Assembly: GCF_003627955.1 (NCBI RefSeq)
Contig: NZ_RBWS01000007.1
Span: 1 to 64,000 of the forward strand
DNA: 64,000 bases
Direction of reading: 5' to 3'
Source: Sphingobacterium puteale
Lineage (GTDB): Bacteria > Bacteroidota > Bacteroidia > Sphingobacteriales > Sphingobacteriaceae
Below, in pieces: positions 26,148 through 34,361 of this stretch; the first letter of the stretch is position 1, and each line of letters begins with the position of its first letter. Position numbers and translations under genes: made by a program. A model generated the notes under the pieces. The model was not told where the DNA came from. It made no database searches and saw only the letters and a list, made by a program, of their open reading frames with translations.

Positions 26148-27929
26148 TTACTTGATCTTATTGGATAATTCGGTTACAAATGCTTTAGCATCATTGAGGT
26201 CATCATTCCAGGCAGCATAACGTCTAGATTTTTTTAGTTTGGCAATTTTTGCATTCAGTTTTGCCAAATTCGTTTGATCGTTAGATTTTTCCAACTTTTC
26301 TTTCAGTATATTCACTTTGGTAAAATCCTGAATACCTTCCAACATACGCTCATAACGAATCGAGCTACGACCTTGCGGATAAACAATATAAGTATCCCCC
26401 GCCGGCCATGTACGGAATCGTGAATCCTGCAGCGGATTGGCTACCCAGGAATTAAAGGCCCAACGTAACGCGCCATCAAATCCCGCAGCGAGTGCGTACC
26501 ACCCCATATAGGTCGATTCTGCCGGATCAGAAAATGTAAATTGATTTGGAAACTCATCTGAACAGCAAACATAGAATGTAGTGATATACCCTTTTTTACG
26601 TCTTTCAATTAAATCATTTTGATCGAAAGGATCGCCTACAGCAACACTGATATCGGTACTTTTTTGATAACGCTTATAACTTTTATGATTGTCTGCAAAA
26701 GCAATTCCAAATTCAGGTACAACACGTTCCAAAAGTTCTACTGCTGGATCCATCTGCTCCTGTGCCCGCTCATCCATCGCGATATTGGTAATTTTCAACC
26801 AACCTTTGGCGCTGACATGTTTACTAAAATCCTTTAAGAAAGGTGTCCATAGCTCCTCAAATACTGGCGTTCCGGGTTTTGCGACAACATTGACCAGTTC
26901 ATTTTTTGCTTCATCAAAATAATGTACTTCATTATTCCATGGCAATAATGAATAGCAATTGATCTGTTTGTTAATTCCCAGGTCCATCATAAATTGCACC
27001 CACCTGTCAAATACCGCATAGTTATAACTCCAGGATCCGTCTTTTGCTTTCTTCCAGGTAATCATATCCGCATAGGGATCATAAGTCTGTACATTCCAGG
27101 CATCCTTATTTAACGTCGCCGTAATGACCTTCTGCCCTGCAGCAGCCAGCTGCTTCATTGTTGGCTTTAAGGCTTCAAAATGCTCATCACTCCACATCTT
27201 AACATTGTTGACACGTGCTACGGATGATGGATGTTGCCACTGATCCAAATGGAATGACCATTGTGAAGCTGGTGGTAATACCTGATCTTGAACATTAACA
27301 GTCAGATCCAAATTTTGTATCACCTTACCTTTTTGTTTAACAGCAATGACTGTCTTATATTGACCTGCCGCTGCTCCAGCAGGTACTTTTACAGTAATCC
27401 ATACCGGACGGACGCGCTTTGCTTCGAGATTATAGCTTTTGAGATCATCCAACATATCTGCAGAAAGTGCGGCCTTAAAGTCCTCAGGTTTACGATAACC
27501 ACATCCCTCCGCAAATTCATCTGTCATCACATAGCGAACAAATCGTGCTTGTACGGCTTCAGCCGAAATAGATTTGCCAGTAGTTGATTTTAAATCACCT
27601 GTCGAAACAACAACATCAGAGGCTGCTGAACTAGTCCACAGGAGTATCTGCGCAGATACCTGCTCCCCTTTCCAGGCATCCACCCTGTTATTGGGCTGGA
27701 TAGCGATGTTGGGATTTAAAGATTTTGGAAAACGTTTATCGATCGACACAAACGATGCGTGCACACCAGGTTTAACATTTGACCAATCAGAAAGCGTATC
27801 CCTTGACGGGTCCGCCATTTCAGTAAAGGTCGTCCCCACAGCATAACGCCCCTGAGAAAAACCTTGATTATTGCCGCAAAATAATAGACATGCGAATGCA
27901 ATAGTAGAATAAATAGTAGTTTTAGGCAT
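26148..27929 (-). CDS. Secreted DUF4091-family glycoside-hydrolase-like protein
   Basis: I start at ATG 27929 (MPKTTIYSTIAFACLLFCGN), not at the upstream frame extension, because this gives a normal signal peptide. The 593-residue protein has an N-terminal beta-sandwich (about 50-220, with SAQILLWTSSAASDVVVSTG) and a C-terminal DUF4091 catalytic-like barrel with WSFHLDQWQHPSSVARVNNV, ITNIAMDERAQEQMDPAVEL and YVCCSDEFPNQFTFS. DUF4091 proteins are predicted to act on glycans, but no activity is assigned by motif. It is a single gene between two terminators, so its own promoter should lie at about 27930-27950. Confidence 0.8.
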   Translation of the reverse strand: MPKTTIYSTIAFACLLFCGNNQGFSQGRYAVGTTFTEMADPSRDTLSDWSNVKPGVHASFVSIDKRFPKSLNPNIAIQPNNRVDAWKGEQVSAQILLWTSSAASDVVVSTGDLKSTTGKSISAEAVQARFVRYVMTDEFAEGCGYRKPEDFKAALSADMLDDLKSYNLEAKRVRPVWITVKVPAGAAAGQYKTVIAVKQKGKVIQNLDLTVNVQDQVLPPASQWSFHLDQWQHPSSVARVNNVKMWSDEHFEALKPTMKQLAAAGQKVITATLNKDAWNVQTYDPYADMITWKKAKDGSWSYNYAVFDRWVQFMMDLGINKQINCYSLLPWNNEVHYFDEAKNELVNVVAKPGTPVFEELWTPFLKDFSKHVSAKGWLKITNIAMDERAQEQMDPAVELLERVVPEFGIAFADNHKSYKRYQKSTDISVAVGDPFDQNDLIERRKKGYITTFYVCCSDEFPNQFTFSDPAESTYMGWYALAAGFDGALRWAFNSWVANPLQDSRFRTWPAGDTYIVYPQGRSSIRYERMLEGIQDFTKVNILKEKLEKSNDQTNLAKLNAKIAKLKKSRRYAAWNDDLNDAKAFVTELSNKIK

Positions 27930-27949
27930 AACAGTTGTAATTAACAAAA

Positions 27950-27974
27950 AAAGCAAACATTTTCTGTTTGCTTT
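27950..27974 (-). terminator. Intrinsic terminator after the MtfA-like gene
   Basis: AAAGCAAACA (27950-27959) pairs perfectly with TGTTTGCTTT (27965-27974) around a 5-base loop. On the minus strand it is followed by a T-run, so it ends the transcript of the genes at 28004-29549. Confidence 0.8.
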
Positions 27975-28003
27975 AAAAATACTAAAATTTTATTTATCTC
28001 CAC

Positions 28004-28786
28004 TTAACTTTGCTCAAAAATTCTAGAAAGTGCAGTATAGAGTTCTGGATGTTTTTTTTGAAATTTCGTTGGATTTTCAAAAAAGTATTCGGATGCGACA
28101 GCAAAAAACTCTCCGGGATTAGTCATGCCGTAAGTGTCAATATCGGATGTATGTTCTTTGATCTTGTTAATTTCTTCCCGTATTAAATTCATAAAAGGAA
28201 TTATGGCAGCCTTATCCAATAAATAAGTCGGAACGCCGTCTACTGTACCATCTGTTTTGTCAATGAGATGCACAAATTCGTGGATCGCGGTATTCTGTCC
28301 GTCATTTGGATTTTCAAAACCATATTCCAATGCCGATTTGGATAAAATCATCTGTCCATTCATAGCACCCTCACCTACCATTCCCATAATATTCCGGTTT
28401 GCATGTCCTTCGAATTGGTAATCTGCATTAAAGTGTGATGGGTAAACCATAATATTGGTCAGGTTTGGATAAGTCCATTTCTTAAAGGCAAATATCGGAA
28501 TAACGGCGCTCGCAGCAATGAGCATATAATCTTTCAGTTCCAGGGTTACTCCCACACCTTCAATCTTGACCGTATCCAAAAATGCCAGACAGCGCGTTTC
28601 AAACTCCTGTTTATCGACAACTGAAAGATGACGATAGTAGGCAACCTCCTGTTCCAGTATATTTTTCCCCTCATCACTCAAAACACGTTTAATTGCCTTA
28701 TTATTTTTAGAAGTACGGTTCAACAGGTAATAGACAACATAAATCACTACTGGTATGAGCAGTATAATAAAAATCTTTTCCAACAT
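28004..28786 (-). CDS. M90/MtfA-like zinc peptidase
   Basis: The 260-residue protein has one N-terminal membrane helix (residues 4-24) and the M90 peptidase core. The zinc motif HEFVHLIDKTDG supplies His169, Glu170 and His173, the usual HExxH variant of the family. The N-terminal region (FETRCLAFLDTVKIEGVGVT and IAASAVIPIFAFKKW) is typical of MtfA/M90 proteins. E. coli MtfA binds the Mlc repressor and is an aminopeptidase. The role here is unknown. The stop of the TraB-like gene upstream is 2 bases from this start, so the two are cotranscribed. Confidence 0.85.
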   Translation of the reverse strand: MLEKIFIILLIPVVIYVVYYLLNRTSKNNKAIKRVLSDEGKNILEQEVAYYRHLSVVDKQEFETRCLAFLDTVKIEGVGVTLELKDYMLIAASAVIPIFAFKKWTYPNLTNIMVYPSHFNADYQFEGHANRNIMGMVGEGAMNGQMILSKSALEYGFENPNDGQNTAIHEFVHLIDKTDGTVDGVPTYLLDKAAIIPFMNLIREEINKIKEHTSDIDTYGMTNPGEFFAVASEYFFENPTKFQKKHPELYTALSRIFEQS

Positions 28787-28787
28787 A

Positions 28788-29549
28788 TTATTTTATCTTT
28801 ATCCAACGTGGGTCTCTGGCTTGCAAATTACGCAAAAAGCCTTTAAAATGAGATGTACCAAATAAGATTAAAATTTTCTGCTGAGGGGCATCAGCCACCA
28901 GGGAGGCCAGATTTTCTTCTCTTTGCTGCATAACAAATTCTTTGTCAAACTTATTTTTGAGCGCTGTTTTTATCGGTTTGCAGCTATAAGGTGCATTTAG
29001 TGGGGTATTGTAGTCGCAGGCATCCAGCTGTATGGTACCATAACGGTATTCAAAATCATCCAGTAATTTATTTTTAGGAATGTCAGCATTGACAGCAGTT
29101 TCATAGTTGACCAGAAAAAAAGAATAATCCGGCTGGCTGATAATACGCTGTCCCAGTTTGCGGTACAATGGAGCTCTCAATACGCGGGAAGTATCTCCGG
29201 GAGTTTCAATACATTGCTGCAGTCCGAGGCGATTACCGGTCAATTTTCTAAACTTGCGGTCATAAAGGTCGCGTTGAGCTGCGCTATCCACCTGATAAGC
29301 GATACTTTCATAAAAAACGACATATCCTGATTTTTGAAGAGAATCTACAGCAGTCTGTATCTGATCATAATATACGCGAGTCCCTAAATGCCGCATCGGA
29401 ATATAAATGATACGGCGATCGCCGTTATGGAGTTCAAATTTCCGCGATGCATCCCGCAAAACGCCTGTACTCTGCACCATTAGGGAAGTATCACAGGCGG
29501 CCAGTACGATCAACACAAAAAGAAGGGAGATAATCTGTTTTAACTGCAT
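28788..29549 (-). CDS. Lipoprotein with TraB/Tiki-like fold
   Basis: The 253-residue protein has a signal peptide with lipobox LAAC (Cys19). It carries the two signatures of the TraB/GumN/ChaN-like superfamily: an N-terminal PMRHLGTRVYYDQIQTAVDS followed by a GYVVFYESI acid, and a C-terminal KILILFGTSHFKGFLRNLQ with the conserved GTSH. These proteins often bind haem or act as metal-dependent peptidases. The assignment is by pattern only. It shares a transcript with the MtfA-like peptidase, 2 bases away. Confidence 0.6.
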   Translation of the reverse strand: MQLKQIISLLFVLIVLAACDTSLMVQSTGVLRDASRKFELHNGDRRIIYIPMRHLGTRVYYDQIQTAVDSLQKSGYVVFYESIAYQVDSAAQRDLYDRKFRKLTGNRLGLQQCIETPGDTSRVLRAPLYRKLGQRIISQPDYSFFLVNYETAVNADIPKNKLLDDFEYRYGTIQLDACDYNTPLNAPYSCKPIKTALKNKFDKEFVMQQREENLASLVADAPQQKILILFGTSHFKGFLRNLQARDPRWIKIK

Positions 29550-29608
29550 TTTTTTATTACAATAACACGCAATTATAACAATATATTATCTCCCTTGTTT
29601 AAATAAAT

Positions 29609-30892
29609 TTATACTGTTGTCAGCCCGATAGTGGTACCACTCGGGATAACGGCATTTTTCTTGATGACCACGATGCCATCACAAACCGTGTAAGTCTGGT
29701 GGTTAGCATCCAATAAATGAGGACCGCCATTGATGCGAACATCATTTCCAATGCGACAGTTCTTATCCAGAATCGCATTTTCGATATAGCAACGTTCTCC
29801 CACTCCTACAATAGGCATATTTTTTCTTTTGGCTTCGTCCATATCTGAAAAGTCCTCGTAATAGTCTGATCCCATCATATAGGTCCCGCGTACCACCGAA
29901 CCGATACCGATACGCGAACGCACACCGATCACAGAACGGTCGATCTTATCGGCATGAATAATACATCCATCGGAAATAACGGAGTTGATCAAGGTTGTCC
30001 CCGAAATCTTAGATGGTGGCAACATGCGTGGTCGCGTAAAAACCGTATTTTTATCAAACAGGTTAAAGGCCGGAATATTATCGGTCAGCCCGATATTGGC
30101 TTCATAAAATGAGCCGATCGTTCCGATATCTGTCCAATAGCCCTCATATTGATAACTGAGCACTTTTATATTTTCAATCGCATCCGGGATAATCTCTTTT
30201 CCAAAATCCATCCCACTGTTTTCTTCCAGCAGACGTTTTAGTACACCTTTACTAAACACATATATACCCATAGATGCGAGGTACTCCCTTCCCTCCGACT
30301 TCAAATGATCGCTCACTTCTGAACTCCAGTCCGCCAGCTGTTCCCGATTGGGTTTCTCTATAAACGAGGTAATGTGGTTGTGCTCATCCGATTTAAGAAT
30401 TCCAAATCCTGTTGCGTCTTTGCCGTTGACAGGAATGGTCGCAATTGTCAAATCGCCTTCATTCTGTACGTGGAAATCCACAAGTGCATCAAAATCCATC
30501 TGATAAAGCTGATCCCCTGACAAAATTAAGACGTAATCGTAATCTATGCTTGCCAGCTTCTTGAAAGATCTGCGCACGGCATCTGCTGTACCTTCAAACC
30601 ATTTGTCACCATCATTAGTTTGTTCAGCCGCTAAAATGTCGACAAAACCCTTACTAAAAATACTAAAGTTGTACGTATTCTTAATATGCGAATTCAATGA
30701 GGACGAATTGAATTGTGTCAACACAAAAATCTTATTGAATCCCGAATTGAGACAATTCGAGATGGGGATATCAACCAAGCGATATTTTCCTGCAATAGGA
30801 ACAGCTGGTTTAGACCGTTGATCGGTCAAAGGATATAGACGCGAGCCCCTTCCCCCGCCCAGAACGATAGCTACTACATTGTGATGTGACAT
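29609..30892 (-). CDS. glgC: Glucose-1-phosphate adenylyltransferase
   Basis: The 427-residue enzyme makes ADP-glucose and pyrophosphate from ATP and glucose-1-phosphate, the committed step of glycogen synthesis. The N-terminal nucleotidyltransferase domain shows VAIVLGGGRGSRLYPLTDQR, the substrate lysine region FIEKPNREQLADW, and ILSGDQLYQMDF. A left-handed beta-helix follows to the C-terminus (FSDMDEAKRKNMPIVGVGE, CRIGNDVRINGGPHLLDANH). It starts 6 bases after the glgA stop and is the last gene of the operon. Confidence 0.95.
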   Translation of the reverse strand: MSHHNVVAIVLGGGRGSRLYPLTDQRSKPAVPIAGKYRLVDIPISNCLNSGFNKIFVLTQFNSSSLNSHIKNTYNFSIFSKGFVDILAAEQTNDGDKWFEGTADAVRRSFKKLASIDYDYVLILSGDQLYQMDFDALVDFHVQNEGDLTIATIPVNGKDATGFGILKSDEHNHITSFIEKPNREQLADWSSEVSDHLKSEGREYLASMGIYVFSKGVLKRLLEENSGMDFGKEIIPDAIENIKVLSYQYEGYWTDIGTIGSFYEANIGLTDNIPAFNLFDKNTVFTRPRMLPPSKISGTTLINSVISDGCIIHADKIDRSVIGVRSRIGIGSVVRGTYMMGSDYYEDFSDMDEAKRKNMPIVGVGERCYIENAILDKNCRIGNDVRINGGPHLLDANHQTYTVCDGIVVIKKNAVIPSGTTIGLTTV

Positions 30893-30898
30893 ATCAAA

Positions 30899-32311
30899 TT
30901 AAATTAATTGGTTATATAGACTTATGTATTTTGCTGCGGATTTATCCCAGGAAAAATCCAAACTCATTATTTTGTGCTGGTTGTCCTCAAATTCAATCCT
31001 ATTTTCATAGTATTCGACCGCCCGGATAACCGCCTTTCTGATTTCAGCCACCTCAAGCGACTCAAAACCAACGCCGTACCCATTGTTTTCCAAATCAATG
31101 ACCGTATCTTTCAGACCACCCACACGGTGTACAATCGGCAAAGTACCATACTTCATGGCATAAAGCTGATTGAGCCCACAGGGTTCAACCCGTGAAGGCA
31201 TCAAAAGAAAGTCTGCGCTTGCATAAAGCCAGTGCGCAAGATTTTCATCATAACCAAAGAACACATCCAAATTTTCTATCTTTTCATCCACGAGCATTTT
31301 TACCCGTGACTGAATTGCCGGATCCCCGGCACCCAATATAAATATACTCAATCTGCCCGAAAAATTTTCCGTCAAATCCAAAATTATATCCGGCAACAGA
31401 TCAGCGCCTTTTTCGGTCGCAAAACGCCCTATAAACACGAGCAAAGGGAGCTTCGGATCAATTTTATATTGTTGCGCAAGTGCCTGCTTATTTTTAAGTT
31501 TACCTGCAAAGACTGAAGCAAGATCGTAATTTTCAATCAAGGTATAGTCTTTATCCGGACTCCAGATATCCCAATCAATTCCATTGACGATACCGACGGA
31601 CTTGTGACGCTCGTCATAAAACAGATGCTGGAGACCATTTGCCTCCACGTAGAGTTCTTCAAGATACCCCTCCGAAACGGTCGTATAGGCGTCACAGCAC
31701 TTAATCAATGCGGCAAGTGGATTGATCAGACCATCCCAATCCAAAAGCCCCCATTTCCAGCTGTCGAATCCGGGTAATAGAATTGCCTTGCTCCAATGTG
31801 TCCAGCCCTGGTATTGACCGTTGTGTACTGTCGCAACAGTCATCACTCCGGAAAGGAAATTATATTCATTGCTATACTTCATCAGAAAAGGCATCAAGCC
31901 AACATGATGATCATGGCAATGCACAATATCCGGTATTATTGCCTTCGCTTTAAACCAGTTTAATACCGCATGCTGAAAAGCTATAAACTGCTCTCCTTCA
32001 TCCGGATAACAGTAGACCTCCTGACGATCCAGTTTACCCGGTATTTTTATTAAATAGAGTTCAAAACCAAGTGTGTTTTCTTTTTCTTTAAAAACAGAAT
32101 AGTTCAATAATTCAGACCCTTGATAAAAAGCTCCCTCTTGAATTACATCAAAGGAATGCTCCCTAACAAATGGGCGATCATACCAAGGCATGATCACCGC
32201 CGCTTCCACGCCAAGTTTAGTTTGATACTTGGGCAGTGCACCAACGACATCCGCAAGACCACCAACCTTGGCAATTGGGTAACATTCGACACTTAAATGA
32301 AATACTTTCAT
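30899..32311 (-). CDS. glgA: Glycogen synthase (ADP-glucose, GT5)
   Basis: I start at MKVFHLSVECYPIAKVGGLA (32311), which fits the family opening. An in-frame upstream ATG adds 20 residues (or seven from a nearer one). The enzyme (470 residues) transfers glucose from ADP-glucose to the growing chain. Motifs are the ADP-glucose-binding KVGGLADVVG (about 14-24), the C-terminal domain start LPLLVFIGRFATEKGADLLP, and EPCGLNQLYAMKYGTLPIVH. This is the GT5 fold with two Rossmann domains. A GGAGG-like ribosome site sits just upstream. The gene lies between glgB and glgC. Confidence 0.95.
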   Translation of the reverse strand: MKVFHLSVECYPIAKVGGLADVVGALPKYQTKLGVEAAVIMPWYDRPFVREHSFDVIQEGAFYQGSELLNYSVFKEKENTLGFELYLIKIPGKLDRQEVYCYPDEGEQFIAFQHAVLNWFKAKAIIPDIVHCHDHHVGLMPFLMKYSNEYNFLSGVMTVATVHNGQYQGWTHWSKAILLPGFDSWKWGLLDWDGLINPLAALIKCCDAYTTVSEGYLEELYVEANGLQHLFYDERHKSVGIVNGIDWDIWSPDKDYTLIENYDLASVFAGKLKNKQALAQQYKIDPKLPLLVFIGRFATEKGADLLPDIILDLTENFSGRLSIFILGAGDPAIQSRVKMLVDEKIENLDVFFGYDENLAHWLYASADFLLMPSRVEPCGLNQLYAMKYGTLPIVHRVGGLKDTVIDLENNGYGVGFESLEVAEIRKAVIRAVEYYENRIEFEDNQHKIMSLDFSWDKSAAKYISLYNQLI

Positions 32312-32400
32312 CTGTACATATTTTTCCTCCATCGCGCAGATGGAACTTATCCTATTAAAATTTACTTTCACCGCCCCTCTCCGGTCATGGACACATCACC

Positions 32401-34359
32401 CTAAACAGGAACGCGTTCCGCAGACTTCACGGGAGCGGTTTCTTCTCGATCCTTCTTACGTTTGAGGATATAACCACCAAGCGGTGGAAGATCTACCTGA
32501 GCAGACTGCGCCCGGTTCATCCAATGCAGTTGTTCACTTGCAACATGTTGACTACAGATTCCTGAACCGAAATAATGAAGATCGTCCGAACTTAATACCA
32601 CTTCCCATTCACCAGCATAAGGCAGACCTATTCGAAAATCTTCACGGACAACAGGCGTCAGGTTGATTACGATCACCGTATCATTCCAGGAGTCAAAAGC
32701 TTTACGCCAATAGACCAAAACCGAATTTTCCCGGTCGCCGGCATCTATCCATTCAAATCCAGATGAATCAAAAGCTCTTTGAAAGAGACTGGGCTGCTGC
32801 CGATACGTCGCATTTAAGTCTGCCACAAATTTTTTCATTCCCTGATGCGGCATAAATTCCAGCAGATGCCAATCGAGCGATTGATTCACGTTCCATTCAG
32901 ACGTTTGGCCGAACTCGCCCCCCATAAACAGCAGTTTAGTTCCCGAAAAAGTGTACATAAACAGGTATAAAGCCCTCAAATTGGCAAATTTTTGCCACTC
33001 ATCACCGGGCATTTTATAAATAAGAGGCTGTTTTCCGTAGACAACTTCATCGTGAGACAAAGGAAGCATGAAATTCTCATGAAATGCATATACTGTAGCA
33101 AAAGTGATGCGATCATGATGGTACTTTCTATTGATCGGGTCTTCCTTAAAATAATCCAGGGTATCGTGCATCCACCCCATCATCCATTTCATCCCAAAAC
33201 CCAAGCCTCCGGCATAGGTCGGCCTACTCACTCCCGGCCAGGATGTAGATTCTTCAGCGATCGTCTGCACATCTGGAAAATGAGCATACACAGCCTCGTT
33301 AAATTCTTTCAGAAATTGTACAGCTTCGAGGTTTTCATTACCACCAAACTCATTCGGAATCCATTCACCCGCATTTCGGCTATAGTCTAGGTATAACATC
33401 GAAGCCACAGCATCGACACGAAGCCCATCGATGTGAAAGCGATCCAGCCAATAGAAAGCATTGCTGATCAGGAATGAACGCACTTCATTGCGTCCATAAT
33501 TAAAAATATAGGACTGCCAGTCTGGATGAAAACCTTTCCGCGGGTCTTCATGCTCATAGAGACTCGTACCATCAAAACGAAAAAGTCCGTGGGCATCCCC
33601 CGGAAAATGTGAAGGCACCCAATCCAGTAGCACGCCAATACCCGCAGCATGTAATTCATCAATCAAGAACATCAGATCCTGAGCGGAGCCATACCGCGAA
33701 CTTGCTGCAAAATAACCAGTAATCTGATAACCCCAGGAAGGATAATAGGGGTGCTCCATCAGCGGCATAAATTCTACATGTGTAAAATTCATTTCCTTAA
33801 CATAAGTCACCAATTGCACGGCGATCTCGCGGTAATTTAATAGTGTATCCGAGCTCTCCGGATCCCTTGCCCATGACCCCAAATGCAGCTCGTAGACCGA
33901 CCAAGGTTGATCCAGTCTATTCTTTACGATACGCTCCTTCATCCAGTTGCCATCATTCCATTCATACCAAGTCGAATGAACAATGGAAGCCGTCTTAGGG
34001 GCTACCTCCCACCTGAATGCAAATGGATCACCTTTTTCCAGTTCCTCTCCCGATGAAGTCTGAACACAATATTTATAGGTTTCACCATTGGCTATTCCGG
34101 GAATGAATCCTTCCCAGATGCCACTGGTATCCCAACGGACATTTAACGGATGACTCCCCTTGTCCCAAAAATTGAAGTTTCCCGTTACGGAAACGGATTT
34201 TGCATTTGGGGCCCAAACCGCAAAATAAACGCCTCTTTCACCCTCTACTTCCAGTTCATGCGAACCAAATTTTTCATACAGTTTGAAATGCCTGCCCGCC
34301 TGGAACAGTGCGACATCAAATTCCGAAAAAAGACTATGCGGTATTACTTGATTGGCCAT
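32401..34359 (-). CDS. glgB: 1,4-alpha-glucan branching enzyme (GH13)
   Basis: The 652-residue enzyme creates alpha-1,6 branches in glycogen. It has a CBM48-type N-terminal domain (about 45-130), the GH13 barrel, and a C-terminal beta domain. Catalytic residues are visible: nucleophile Asp316 in DGLRVDAVAS, acid/base Glu in TIAEESTSWPG (residue 369 or 370), and the transition-state Asp in LPLSHDEVVYG. The N-terminal N1 extension of E. coli GlgB is absent. The start is 2 bases after the GH31 stop, with the usual operon packing. Confidence 0.95.
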   Translation of the reverse strand: MANQVIPHSLFSEFDVALFQAGRHFKLYEKFGSHELEVEGERGVYFAVWAPNAKSVSVTGNFNFWDKGSHPLNVRWDTSGIWEGFIPGIANGETYKYCVQTSSGEELEKGDPFAFRWEVAPKTASIVHSTWYEWNDGNWMKERIVKNRLDQPWSVYELHLGSWARDPESSDTLLNYREIAVQLVTYVKEMNFTHVEFMPLMEHPYYPSWGYQITGYFAASSRYGSAQDLMFLIDELHAAGIGVLLDWVPSHFPGDAHGLFRFDGTSLYEHEDPRKGFHPDWQSYIFNYGRNEVRSFLISNAFYWLDRFHIDGLRVDAVASMLYLDYSRNAGEWIPNEFGGNENLEAVQFLKEFNEAVYAHFPDVQTIAEESTSWPGVSRPTYAGGLGFGMKWMMGWMHDTLDYFKEDPINRKYHHDRITFATVYAFHENFMLPLSHDEVVYGKQPLIYKMPGDEWQKFANLRALYLFMYTFSGTKLLFMGGEFGQTSEWNVNQSLDWHLLEFMPHQGMKKFVADLNATYRQQPSLFQRAFDSSGFEWIDAGDRENSVLVYWRKAFDSWNDTVIVINLTPVVREDFRIGLPYAGEWEVVLSSDDLHYFGSGICSQHVASEQLHWMNRAQSAQVDLPPLGGYILKRKKDREETAPVKSAERVPV

Positions 34360-34361
34360 GT